Below, one piece after another: positions 1-13,600 of a stretch of 64,000 bases of DNA; the stretch's first letter is position 1; each line of letters opens with the position of its first letter. The stretch lies in assembly GCA_030159075.1 (NCBI GenBank), contig BROG01000515.1, positions 248,001 to 312,000 on the forward strand. Direction: 5' to 3'. Below the pieces are notes generated by a model. It had not been told where the DNA came from. It did not search any database and saw only the letters and a program-made list of their open reading frames with translations. The translations under genes were made by a program, and so were the position numbers. This stretch comes from Atrina japonica (taxonomy: Eukaryota; Mollusca; Bivalvia; Pterioida; Pinnidae).

Positions 1-84
1 CTCAGCATCTGTTTAATTAATAGATCATTAACCTCATTCATCATGTACATATCATAATTAAGTGTAAAATGTTACTTCATCTTG

Positions 85-890
85 TCATTAAGATAGCTCC
101 ATGCTGCATGTCAGGTCAGTAAGATAGCTCCACCATGCTGCATGTCAGGTCAGTAAGATAGCTCCACCATGCTGCATGTCAGGTCAGTAAGATAGCTCCA
201 CCATGCTGCATGTCAGGTCAGTAAGATAGCTCCACCATGCTGCATGTCAGGTCAGTAAGATAACTCCACCATGCTGCATGTCAGGTCATTAAGATAGCTC
301 CATGCTGCATGTCAGGTCAGTAAGATAGCTCCATGCTGCATGTCAGGTCAGTAAGATAGCTCCATGCTGCATGTCAGGTCATTACGATAGCTCCATGCTG
401 CATGTCAGGTCAGTAAGATAGCTCCACCATGCTGCATGTCAGGTCAGTAAGATAGCTCCACCATGCTGCATGTCAGGTCAGTAAGATAGCTCCACCATGC
501 TGCATGTCAGGTCATTAAGATAGCTCCATGCTGCATGTCAGGTCATTAAGATAGCTCCATGCTGCATGTCAGGTCAGTAAGATAGCTCCACCATGCTGCA
601 TGTCAGGTCATTAAGATAGCTCCATGCTGCATGTCAGGTCAGTAAGATAGCTCCACCATGCTGCATGTCAGGTCATTAAGATAGCTCCATGCTGCATGTC
701 AGGTCAGTAAGATAGCTCCACCATGCTGCATGTCAGTAAGATAGCTCTACTTTACTGCATGTCAGGTCAGTAAGATAGTTCCTCCATGCTGCATGTCATG
801 TCAGTAAGATAGCTCCACCATGCTGCACGTCAGGTTAGTAAGATAGCTCCTCCATGCTGCATGTCAGGTCAATAAAGTAGCTTTACCTTG
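85..890. repeat. 31/34-bp tandem array
   Basis: About 24 head-to-tail copies of a unit containing agctccaccatgctgcatg and tcaggtcagtaagat. Two length variants (with or without cca) are interspersed. It lies in the intron upstream of the first visible DHX36 exon. Confidence 0.95.
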
Positions 891-899
891 CAGTTTCAC

Positions 900-1215
900 C
901 ATGTCTGGTCATTTTTAAGTCGGTTCACTTTGGTAAAGCTACACTGAATCCGGTCACTTTGGTAAAGCTCCATTGAATCAGGTCACTTTGAGCCACAACT
1001 TTTGTGTCAAGTCACTTTAAGAGAATGCCACTATTTCAAGTAATTTTAAGACAATGCAACTACATCAGGTCATGAAGAGAATGCCACTATTTCAACTATC
1101 TTAAAGAGAAAGATCTAAATCAGGTCACAAAGAGAAGTCCACAATATCAAGTAATTTTAAGAGAATGCCACGCCGTCACTTTGAGACATCTGCCACCCTG
1201 ACAGGTCACTGTGGA
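900..1215. repeat. Degenerate flank of the 34-bp array
   Basis: Repeated atcaggtcacttt and gagaatgccac motifs recur at roughly 34-base spacing. They look like diverged copies of the preceding unit, as expected at the ageing edge of a tandem array. Confidence 0.6.
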
Positions 1216-1250
1216 CAGCTATAGAGACAGATCTGTAGTGGTAGGAAATA

Positions 1251-1524
1251 TGGTCATGCAGTCAATCTGATCAGTTTATATATTCTATATGGTCATGCAG
1301 TCAATCTGATCAGTTTATATATTCTATATGGTCATGCAGTCAATCTGATCAGTTTATATATTCTATATGGTCATGCAGTCAATCTGATCAGTTTATATAT
1401 TCTATATGGTCATGCAGTCAATCTGATCAGTTTATATATTCTATATGGTCATGCAGTCAATCTGATCAGTTTATATATTCTATATGGTCATGCAGTCAAT
1501 CTGATCAGTTTATATATTCTGTAT
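1251..1524. repeat. 39-bp perfect tandem repeat, 7 copies
   Basis: Seven essentially identical 39-bp units (ggtcatgcagtcaatctgat then cagtttatatattctatat) with starts at 1252, 1291, 1330 and so on. Near-zero divergence implies recent expansion or homogenisation. It ends 60 bases before a DHX36 acceptor. Confidence 0.97.
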
Positions 1525-1584
1525 TGGATAATGGTTCTTATGTCAGAACTACGGTGATGTCTGGTCTTTTCTGGTTATTTTTAG

Positions 1585-1659
1585 GAAATAGTGAAAACTG
1601 TGAATGAAAATCAAGTGATCGTTATTAGTGGTGAGACAGGTTGTGGAAAAACTACTCAG
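1585..1659 (+). CDS. DHX36: DHX36 exon a (Walker A)
   Basis: The acceptor is tatttttag and the donor gtacgt. The exon encodes 25 residues beginning [10 protein letters not shown] and ending in the ATP-binding P-loop [10 protein letters not shown]. It starts and ends in phase 0. It is the first exon in the window; the preceding one must lie upstream of position 1. Confidence 0.95.
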
Positions 1660-4600
1660 GTACGTTTGTTTAGTTCGTAAGCATAATACTATATGTAACA
1701 TATGTTTCTTGAAGTTAAATTTATTTTAAGTATTTTTGTATACTTGAATTTTTGTTTACTTGACAGTGCAAATAATGTAAATTTTGATCTTTTAAGCATA
1801 GGCACACATGTATTTGTTTTGAACATTTCCGTCATATTTATAGGTACCACAGTTTATACTGGACAGCTTTATAGAGAAAGGTCAAGGGTCATCCTGTAGG
1901 ATAATCTGTACACAGCCGAGAAGAATAAGTGCTGTATCTGTAAGTTTATATATAGGAATGTGAATGTATAGCCTAGAGGAATAAATGTTGTATCTACAGC
2001 CTAGAGAATAGGAATATGTGAACACAGCCTATAGAAATAAGTGCTGTATCTATAAGTTTATATATAGGAATATGTGAATGTATAGCCTAGAGGAATAATG
2101 TTGTATCTACAGCCTAGAGAATAGGAATATGTGAACACAGCCTAGAGAAATAGGTGCTGTATCTATAAGTTTATATATAGGAATATGTCAACACAACCTA
2201 GAGAAATAAAGTGCTGTATCTGTAAGTTTATATATAGGAATGTGAGTGTATAGCCTAGAGGAATAAGTGTTGTATCTACAGCCTAGAGAATAGGAATGTG
2301 TGAACACAGCCTAGAGAAATAGGTGCTGTATCTATAAGTTTAAATATATATAGGAATATGTGCACAGACCCTAGAGAAATAAGTGCTATATCTGTAGATT
2401 TAGATGTAGGATACTTGCCATCACTCAACACTTTCATTCTTTCGTAAGATTTTGACGTAGATTCAATACCAATATACCTTAGATAAGCATGGCAAAGATC
2501 CAAGTCTTTTTAACCGAAAATGATCAGAAGTTTACTATAGGTGTACCTTGTGGTACTCTTGTGGTACATTTTCTATTAAGGTTGTTAATCTATTCCAATG
2601 TACTAACCACAAAATATACAACAAAAATATAACTGAAAAATCATCAATATAAAGTACCATTAAAACAACTGTGATATGATATGTCTCATCATCTATGATG
2701 TCGTTTGTAGGTCGCTGAGAGAGTTGCTAATGAAAGAGATGAAGCGCTAGGCAATTCAGTTGGTTACGTCATACGACTTGAGAAGTAAGGATGAATTTGT
2801 ATATACAAGTGTTCAATGTTGTTCATTCTATCTGTCTCTCTTTTCATCTGTCTTTCTTTCTAATTTCACTACTTCAATGTGGACACTATAGTATGAGCTT
2901 TTCTCACCTGAGATTGGGTTTGGTAGGAAGGTAGATAATAGTAGAATTAAAACACCTGTGAGCACTGTATCAATTATACATGTTATATATACAGTCCAAC
3001 CTGCCTTAGCCACTCTGTTTTTAACACCTACCTGAATTATGGGAGCTATATGAAACCCTTCAAAAGCATTTTCCTATATAAATGACCAGACTTAAGCATG
3101 TTAAGTGACTACCTGCCTTACGCGACTAACGACCATTATTTCTACTTCCAGTACTTTTGACATGATATTAAGTGATGTTCATTCTACTTGATAAGGAAAT
3201 GAAATATATATCACACAAATAACTTCACAGTAAAATTTCAAAATGTGCATTCCATTAAATGTTTGGAAATTTACAGTCTCATAGACCATACAGCTGCAAA
3301 TCAGATAAGATAACATGTCAGTTACACAAATAGAAATGTGAAATAAAGGTTTGTCTTTGTAACTGTATGTTTTTAAAACATCTCAGACCTCGGGCAACCT
3401 GAATTAGGAGAGTACCTGTCATATGTGACCTTTTTTGCATCTTCCCTTGAGCGATCACTTGAAACAGACTACACTGTATAATGTTTTTGTCTTTCCATCT
3501 TATAACTTAAAACAGGTTACACTGTATAATGTTTTTGTCTTTCCATTTTCACCATTTCGCTTTCCATCTTATAGCTTAGAACAGACTACACTGTATAATG
3601 TTTTTGTCTTTCCATCTTATAACTTAAAACAGGTTACACTGTATAATGTTTTTGTCTTTCCATTTTCACCATTTTGCTTTCCATCTTATAGCTTAGAACA
3701 GACAACACTGTATAATGTTTTTGTCTTTTCATCGTAAAACTTAGAACAGGTTACACTGTATAATGTTTTTGTCTTTCCATTTTCACCATTTCAATTTCCA
3801 TCATATAACTTAGAACAGGTTACACTGTATAATGTTTTTGTCTTTCCGTTTTCACCATTTCGATTTCTGTCGTATAACTTGGTTTTCTTTTGTCAAATTT
3901 TAACCAACTCAGATTAGTATCATTGCGCCAAAAAGTTTTTGCTATTTGCTGGAGTTATGGGACTTTAAAATCTTTTTTAAAATCAAATGGCTTGCTTCTC
4001 ACAGTATTCTTAATTACATCTTATTTCTTTTTCTTTTTTGCAGTCAGTTTGCAAGAAGACAGGGCTCCATTTTGTTTTGTACTACTGGCATAGTACTGAA
4101 ATATATTGAATCTGATCCGTAAGTATTAAAGAACTCTTCCCTGATATATAAAGTTGGAGATACATTAAGTCTGATATATGATATTAGAGATACATTAAGT
4201 CTGGTATATGAAGTTACAGATACATTAAGTCTGATATATGAAGTTACAGATACATTAAATCTGATATATGAAGTTACAGATACATTAAGTCTGATATATG
4301 AAGTTACAGATACATTAAGTCTGGTATATGAAGTTACAGATACATTAAGTCTGATATATGAAGTTACAGATACATTAAGTCTGATATATGAAGTTACAGA
4401 TACATTAAGTCTGATATATGAAGTTACAGATACATTAAGTCTGATATATGAAGTTACAGATACATTAAGTCTGATATATGAAGTTACAGATACATTAAGT
4501 CTGATATATGAAGTTACAGATACATTAAGTCTGGTATATGAAGTTACAGATACATTAAGTCTGGTATATGAAGTTACAGATACATTAAGTCTGATATATG

Positions 4601-7600
4601 AAGTTAGAGATACATTAAGTCTGATATATGAAGTTACAGATACATTAAGTCTGATATATGAAGTTACAGATACATTAAGTCTGATATATGAAGTTGGAGA
4701 TACATTAAGTCTGGTATGTGAAGTTAGAGATACATTAAGTCTGATATATGATATTAGAGATACATTAAGTCTGGTATATGAAGTTAGAGATACATTATGT
4801 CTGATATATGAAGTTAGAGATACATTAAGTCTGGTATATGATATTAGAAATACATTGAGTCTGGTATATGAAGTTACAGATACATTAAGTCTGATATATG
4901 ATGTTAGAGATACATTGAGTCTGATATATGAAGTTACAGATACATTAAGTCTGATATATGATGTAAGAGAAACATTAAGTCTGGTATATGAAGTTACAGA
5001 TACATTAAGTCTGATATATGATATTAGAGATACATTGAGTCTGGTATATGAAGTTAGAGATACATTAAGTCTGATATATGATGTTAGAGATACATTGAGT
5101 CTGGTATATGAAGTTACAGATACATTAAGTCTGATATATGATGTTAGAGATACATTGAGTCTGATGGTGATCAGTAAGTAGGATACTGCATACCTGCACA
5201 TTTTTTCTCCTGTTTATTTTTTGTCATTTTCACCCCTAGACATGCTAGATGAGAGAGTGAATTTAGAATTAAGGCAAAATTTCTGTAGTAAATTGAAACA
5301 CAGACATATATACTGCCCTAGAGACTATGGAGGTTTAAGGCAATTTTTAGACAGGGTGAATTTGCTCTCTGTTGTAAAAGAGTGATAGTATTCAACTACT
5401 TTTATCTGATCAATATGCATCAAAATATTCAATTTGAATTGAAAATTATTTTATAATTTACTTTGATCAGATTTGTATGCAGCAAAATACATTTAAACTA
5501 CCTTGCTAGTAATTTAATACATTTAATATGATCTGTACATTTTGTATTCTGATTCAAGATGATTTTATCCCTGCTTTTCTTAGCATCAGAGTCATTATAA
5601 AGGGGATATAATTCAGTATGTTTCTTTCTTTGAAGACTTCAGTTTTATTCATTTTTGTCTACAGACAACTCCTACAGGCATCTCACATTGTAATTGACGA
5701 GATCCATGAAAGGGATCTGCTGTCGGATTTTTTGATGATCATTTTGAAGGATCTTGTGCAGAAAAGACCGGATCTCAAGATTATTCTCATGAGTGCCACT
5801 TTGAATGCTCAACAATTCTCAAAATATTTCAGTAAGTATACACAATGTTATTGTTGTATGATTTTGTTGTTGTTGTTGTATGATTTTGTTGTTGTTGTTA
5901 ATTATTTTTTGTTTGTTTGAATGTTGTTTTACACCATGCTTAAAGATTTTAAAGTATACCTGGATTGCCTTTTTGTCATAGATAACTGCCCCTGTTTACA
6001 TTTACCTGGATTGACTTTTTGTCATAGATAACTGCCCCTGTTTACATTTACCTGGATTGACTTTTTGTCAATGATAACTGCCAATGTTTAAATTTACCTG
6101 GATTTACATTTTGTCATAGATAACTGCCAGTGTTCACATTTACCTGGATTTACATTTTGTCATAGATAACTGCTCCTGTTTACATTTACATGGATTTACT
6201 TTTGTCATACATAACTGCCCTTGTTTACATTTACCTGGATTTACATTTTGTCACAGATAACTGTCCCTGTTTAAATTTACCTGGATTTACATTTTGTCAT
6301 AGATAACTGCCAATGTTCACATTTACCTGGATTTACATTTTGTCATAGATAACTGCCAATGTTTACATTTACCTGGATTGACTTTTTGTCATAGATAACT
6401 GCCCCTGTTTACATATACCTGGATTTACCTATCCTGTCAAAGAATATTACCTGGAGGATGTTCTAGAAATGACAAGGTAAGACAGGTGATATAACTGCAT
6501 ACAGTCAATTCTTGTTATAACAGCATTCTCGGTTAACAGCAGAAATTTCATGGGAATGAATTTACATCAATGTTAATTTGTTTGATATAATATCATGTTT
6601 GCTTTCTGGCACCGGCAATGAATGTCAGCAACAAACATGCATTTAACTTGTAAAATTGACTTGTAATAACAGCAAGGCATCACGAAATGAACAATTGTTT
6701 CCATAATTTATTATATCAATAAAATGAAAATTAAAATAAAAACAATTTTATTTGCTGTAGTCATTCTATTTTATTTGTACAATCATTGAATTGAGGTTTA
6801 ACTCCAAATAGGGGTTCAACAACAAAGGAGGTTCATGCAGTCTTATTTTGGTGCAAAATTAGAAATTTGATATAACAGCATATTTGATGTAATGACAATT
6901 TTACTGGATCCAAACTTGACTGTAATAACAAGAGTTGACTGTATTACATTTCTATTGCTCTATCAAGGTAAGACAGGTGTAATAACTATTATTTTATTTC
7001 TATTGACCTGACAAGACAGGACAGGTGTAATAACTATTATTATGTTCGGATTGATCTGACAAGACAAGACAGGTGTAATAACTTATTATATTTCTGTAGC
7101 TCTGACAAGACAAGACAGGTGTAATAACTTATTATATTTCTGTAGCTGTGACAAGACAAGACAGGTGTAATAACTTATTATATTTCTATTGATCTAACAA
7201 GACAAAACAAGTGTAATAACTATTATTATATTTCTATTGACTTGACAAGGCAAGACAGGTGTAATAACTATTATTATATTTCTGTAGCTCTGACAAGACA
7301 AGATGGGTGTAATAACTATTATTATATTTCTATTGACTTGACAAGGCAAGACAGGTGTAATAACTATTATCATATTTCTGTAGCTCTGACAAGATAAGAC
7401 AGGTGTAATTACTATTACAAATTGATAACATTACAATTAATGCCCTGACAAGGTTTAACACGTGGTTATGAAGTAGCTAAATTTAGTTTATCAAGTTGTC
7501 GAATACTGACCAACATACAATGTATACAATCTTTGTACACCTTATAACGACCGTCGTTCACTGTATTACATCATAGTTTGTTGGTCTTGAATACTGTATA

Positions 7601-10600
7601 AAGACCGTTGTTCACTGTATTAGGTCATAGTTTTTTGGTTTTGATTACTGTGTAACGACCGTTGTTCACTGTATTACGTTGTTGTTTGTTACTGTTGATT
7701 ACTGTATGTACACTGTATTAAGTCATAGTTTGTTTCTCTTGATTACTGTATAACGACTGTCATACACTTTACAACATACTTTCTTGATCTTGGTTACTGT
7801 ATAACCACTGTCATACACTGTACAACATCATGCTTTGTTCCTCTTGATTACTGTATAACGACTGTTGTACACTGTATTAAGTCATAGTTTGTTGCTCTTG
7901 ATTACTGTATAAACAACTATCATACACTACATCATCATACTTTCTTGCTCTTGATTACTGTATAACGACTGTTGTACACTTTATAACGACTATCGTTCAC
8001 TTAATTATGTTGTAGTTTATTGCTCTTGATTACTGTATAATGACTGTTGTACACTGTATTATGTTGTAGTTTGTTTCTCTTGAATACTGTATAACGACTG
8101 TCATACACTGTACAACATACTTTCTTGCTCTTGGTTACTGTATAACCACTGTCATACACTGTACAACATCATGCTTTGTTCCTCTTGATTACTGTATAAC
8201 GACTGTTGTACACTGTATTAAGTCATAGTTTGTTGCTCTTGATTACTGTATAACAACTATCATACACTACATCATCATACTTTTTTGCTCTTGATTACTG
8301 TATAACGACTGTTGTACACTTTATAACGACTATCGTTCACTTAATTATGTTGTAGTTTATTGCTCTTGATTACTGTATAATGACTGTTGTACACTGTATT
8401 ATGTTGTAGTTTGTTTCTCTTGAATACTGTATAACGACTGTCATACACTGTACAACATACTTTCTTGCTCTTGATTACTATATAACAACTGTTGTACACT
8501 GTATAATGACCATGGTACACTGTATAATGAACTGTCCTACACTGTACATCATACTTTCTTGCTCTTGATTACTGTATAACTACTGTCGTACACTGTATAA
8601 TGAACTGTCATACACTACAACATCATTCTTGCTCTTGATTACTGTATAATGACTGCCGTACACTGTTTAAAAACTATTGTACACTTTACAACATCATGCT
8701 TTCATGCTCTTGATTACTTTATTTACTTTTTTACAACTATCGTACACTGTGTAATGACTATTGTACACTTTATAACGACTGTCATACACTGTACAACATC
8801 ATGCTTTCTTGCTCTTGATTACTGCATAACAACTATAGTGCACTGTAACTTGACTGTTGTACACTGTATAATGACTTGTACACTGTATAATGACTGTCGT
8901 ACGCTGCATAATGACTTGTACACTGTATAACGACTGTCGTACACTGTATAATGACTGTTGTACACTGTATAATGACTATCGTACACTGTATAACCACTAC
9001 CGTACACTGTATAATGACTTGTACACTGTATAACAACTGTCATACACTGTACAACATCATACTTTCTTGCTCTTGATTGTTTTTTCTACAGATATGAACC
9101 ACCACATGCTCAAAAGTCCTTCAAACCAAAATATGGCCGGCGCCACAGAGAGATGGAAAGGGAGCGACAAGAGTCAGAATGGAATTTTGATGTTTGGTCT
9201 CGTAACCTCCGTGGAGAGTAAGTTAGATATTTCTTAGTCTGTAACCTTAAGTGATTCAATCAAACACTGACACCTAGCAATGCAAATGTTTTCAGAATAC
9301 CTGGGCCCAGTTTCACTAAAAGTCGTGAAGATGTAAATCTAGACATACAACCAAAATGAGTTTCACTAAAGGTCGTATCTTTCTTCTTAAGAATTAACTA
9401 ATGTCCGAGTCTACGTCTGCTCCAAACTTCTACTAATTTCACACGTAACTTAGTGTAGATTTCATACTTAGTGTAGATTAACCAGTAAGTATATGTTTAC
9501 CTCCTTTTCTGAAACTGACACTACGTACACGTATATAAAATCATCATCCAAGTTACGACTAAAGTTACATCTACGTTTGCCGGCAAATTTATGACCTTTA
9601 GTGAAACTGGCCCCTGTTCTTCGGTTCAATTCCAGATACCTTTGCCAATATGACTTTTTTTTTATATACAGTGGATGTTGTTATGTTGAAAGCAGATGAT
9701 TCGAAATTCCAGTTATGTCAAAGTTGAACCTTTGGATTTAATTTTTATGGATTGAAAAATATATTTATTAAAATTTTGGGTCTTTTGTATTCCTGATATT
9801 TTGAAGTAGTTAGGGCAGTACGTTGAATTTTGAGATAACTCTATTTAACTATACTTACATCCAATTGTGTACATTTACTTACATCTGATTCTGTAACTTT
9901 TGATGTTTGACATAGCTCAAACCTGTTGACATGTATTTTCAGTGACTTAGCACACTATGTTGTTTTTGCCTGCAGCTCACTATGTTGTTTTTGCCTGCAG
10001 CTCACTATGTTGTTTTTGCCTGCAGCTCACTATATTCATTTCTCATGTATTTCAGGTATTCAAATTCCACGATTAACTCGTTACAAAGAATGGATAAAGA
10101 ATTGATTGACTTTGATCTAGTCCATTCAGTCATACGACATATTGTCTTAAAAATGGATGTAAGTTACATGTTACCTGTTACATCTATCTTTGATTTTGTT
10201 ATAATTCATCCAACCCTGTGGTTACATTTAGACTCACCCAAATCAATAAAAAGTATGGTCTACTGTCATAAATCTGGTGTGAACAAGTCAATAATGTATA
10301 TTAAATTATTGTAAAATTTGAATGCTGAATCAAACACTCCTGAAGTCTGTCAGTGGACTTTATCATTCTTTGAAATGGGTGAGTTCAAATGCAACTACAG
10401 GGGTCAATGAGTTAATGGAAGAGGAGAAAACCTTTTAAAATGTAAATGGGAAAAGACCCTCAGTCTTCTGCAAGTAAACTGGTAAACTTTATAGCAAATC
10501 AGCTTAGATTCCAACTGAGCTGAATCTGGGCGAGATACTACATGGTTTAGCATGTGATGCTCAAACCACTCAGCCACGGAGGCCTAATCCTGTAGTCTCA

Positions 10601-13600
10601 CAGACAACCACGTGGTAGCCTGCCCACTGTAAAGACCACAGCATGAAAGATCCTGTGTTAAATACTCCATAATGAAAATTGTCTGGAAAGACCACCTGTC
10701 TAAAAGGACCACCTGTCTAGAAGGACCACCTGTCTAGAAAGACCACCTGTCTAGAAGAAACACCTGTCTAGAAAGATACCTGTCTAAAAGGACCACATGT
10801 CTAGAAAGACCAAATGTCTAGAAAGACCAAATGTCTAGAAGGATCACCTGTGTAGAAAGACCACCTGTCTAGAAGAAACACCTGTCTAGAAAGATACCTG
10901 TCTAGAAGGACCACCTGTCTAGAAGGACCAAATATCTAGAAAGACCACCTGTCTAGAATGACCACTTGTCTAGAAGGACATCCTGTCTAAAAGGAGCACC
11001 TGTCTAGAAATGCCACCTATCTAGAAAGTCCACCTGTCTGGAAGGACCACCTGTCTGGAAGGACTACCTGTCTGGAAGGAGCACCTGTCTGGAAATACCA
11101 CCTATCTAGAATGACCACCTGTCTGGAAATACCATCTGTCTGGAAGGACCACCTGTCTGGAAATACCATCTGTCTGGAAGGAGCACCTGTCTGGAAATAC
11201 CATCTGTCTGGAAGGAGCACCTGTCTGGAAATACCATCTGTCTGGAAGGACCACCTGTCTGGAAGGACTACCTGTCTAGAAGGAGCCCTTTATAATTTAA
11301 GATTTTATAGTCTTATATACAACCATGTGGTAGCCTTCCCACCATAAAGACCACAGCATGAAAGACTCTGAGTTAAAGGGTTAAAGGGACATTAGCTGTG
11401 GGTTTTTTTTTCAAAACATTTTCTTTCTTCTTTTACTACATAGATTGACATGATTGATATGCAACAACAAAAAAGAGATATACACAGGCATCAAAATTCT
11501 TACATTCCTATATATTTTGTGAAAATTACTTGAGAGACCCAGGCACTTCTTCACTCGAAATTGATTAACTCAACCTTAATATTTATATATAAATACCACA
11601 CTGAGCCTGCTGACCAATGTAAGATGTTTTATGTTTGTGTATAACTCTAACTTGTTACTGTACACCAAGTACATGTTGTAAAAGTACAAAACACTGAAAT
11701 ACTTTTCTTTGATAAATACAGCTAATGCCCCTTTAAATACTCCAATAAAACCTCTGTCAAAAGACCACCTGTCTACAAAGACTACTTAGCCATGTAAAAT
11801 TCTGTATGTCTTGCAGGTTTCCATGCTAATACCTCTGTCAAAAGACCACCTGTCTAGAAAGACTACTTTATCATGTAAAATTCTGTATGTCTTGCAGGTT
11901 TCCATGCTACAAATTTTGAACACTATATGTTAAATTATCACAAAGATTCAGTGAAAAACAAATTTCCGTATTGATGCCATTTTAACATTAAGATCTGAAA
12001 AAGTTCACCCCATTTTTATTTGAGGCGAGCATTGAAAAATGATGTTTGATCTGCCCTTGACCAGATGTTTTAGAAGTGGCTGGTTGTTTAGACAAGCATT
12101 GAAAAATGATGTTTGATCTGCCCTTGACCAGAAGTAGCTGGTTGTTAGGCGAGGATTGAAAAATTGTCTTTGATTTGCCCTCGACCAGATGTTTTAGAAG
12201 TGGCTAGTTTTGATCTGCCCTTGACCAGATGTTTTAGAAGTGGCTAGTTGTTAGGCAAGCATTGAAAAATGGTGTTTGATCTGCCCTTGACCAGATGTTT
12301 TAGAAGTGGCTCATTGTTAGGCGAGAACTGAAAAATGATGTTTGATCTGCCCTCGACTACATCAAGCAAGACTTTTTAAGTTGGCCCATTGGGTCACATC
12401 AATCAAGACTTTTTATGTTAGTCCACTGCATCACATCAAACAAGACTTTTTAAGTTGGTCCACTTGGCTATATCAAGCAGGACTTTTTTTTACCTGGAAA
12501 TCATTAGCCTAATCACTTATTATATCTATCTCTGTCTGTTCCCTATGTAATCTGTTGTTACATCTATCTCTGTCTGAACCCTCTGTAACCTGTTACATCT
12601 ATCTCTGTCTGATCCCTACATAAGCACTTGTTACATCTATCTCTGTCTGATCCCTATGTAATCTGTTGTTACATCTATCTCTGTCTGTTCCCTATGTAAT
12701 CTGTTGTTACATCTATCTCTGTCTGTTCCCTATGTAATCTGTTGTTACATCTATCTCTGTCTGTTCCCTATGTAATCTGCTGTTACATCTATCTCTGTCT
12801 GTTCCCTATGTAATCTGTTGTTACATCTATCTATCTCTGTCTGTTCCCTATGTAATCTGTTGTTACATCTATCTCTGTCTGTTCCCTATGTAATCTGCTG
12901 TTACATCTATCTCTGTCTGTTCCCTATGTAATCTGTTGTTACATCTATCTCTGTCTGTTCCCTATGTAATCTGTTGTTACATCTATCTCTGTCTGTTCCC
13001 TATGTAATCTGCTGTTACATCTATCTCTGTCTGTTCCCTATGTAATCTGTTGTTACATCTATCTCTGTCTGATCCCTATGTAATCTGCTGTTACATCTAT
13101 CTCTGTCTGATCCCTCTGTAACCTGTTACATCTATCTCTGTCTGATCCCTCTGTAACCTGTTACATCTATCTCTGTCTGATCCCTATGTAATCTGCTGTT
13201 ACATCTATCTCTGTCTGATCCCTACATAAGCACTTGTTACATCTATCTCTGTCTGATCCCTATGTAATCTGTTGTTACATCTATCTCTGTCTGTTCCCTA
13301 TGTAATCTGTTGTTACATCTATCTCTGTCTGATTCCTTTCTAACATTTCAAGTCTCATTTACAGGAAGGTGCCATTTTGGTATTTGTTCCTGGTTGGACG
13401 GACATCAGTAACGTCAATGATCGGTTGCTGAAGGATAACTTATTTAAGTCAGGTAAGCTTTCATTTTAAATTCGCCCTCTCATCTTCAGATGAAAACAGT
13501 GACAATTGAAATGGGAGTGTAAATTTGTAGGTATGCAGCACATTCATTCTTTGTAAAACCAGTTACAGTAAATTTTGCTCCTCATTACAGTCCAGAAATA

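Noticed and set aside
1251..1524. CRISPR-like array (39-bp identical repeats)
   Set aside because: Units are directly adjacent with no unique spacers, and the context is an animal intron. The same reasoning excludes the other 27-50 bp arrays.
4044..5201. 385-codon minus-strand frame ([10 protein letters not shown] repeats) and its plus-strand partner
   Set aside because: A product of the 30-bp array; both strands are open at once, and the minus frame ends in the antisense of DHX36 exon d.
5618..5920. Stand-alone 100-codon protein with DEIH
   Set aside because: It is DHX36 exon e (5665-5831) with intronic read-through on both sides.
8649..9043. Cys/Tyr-rich repeat frames on both strands
   Set aside because: They arise from the chtacactgta-type modules of the intron f array and have no independent support.
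9655..9930. Second miniature element after 9614 (TA-cagtggatgttgttatg)
   Set aside because: Only a left-end-like string is visible; no matching inverted right end was found.
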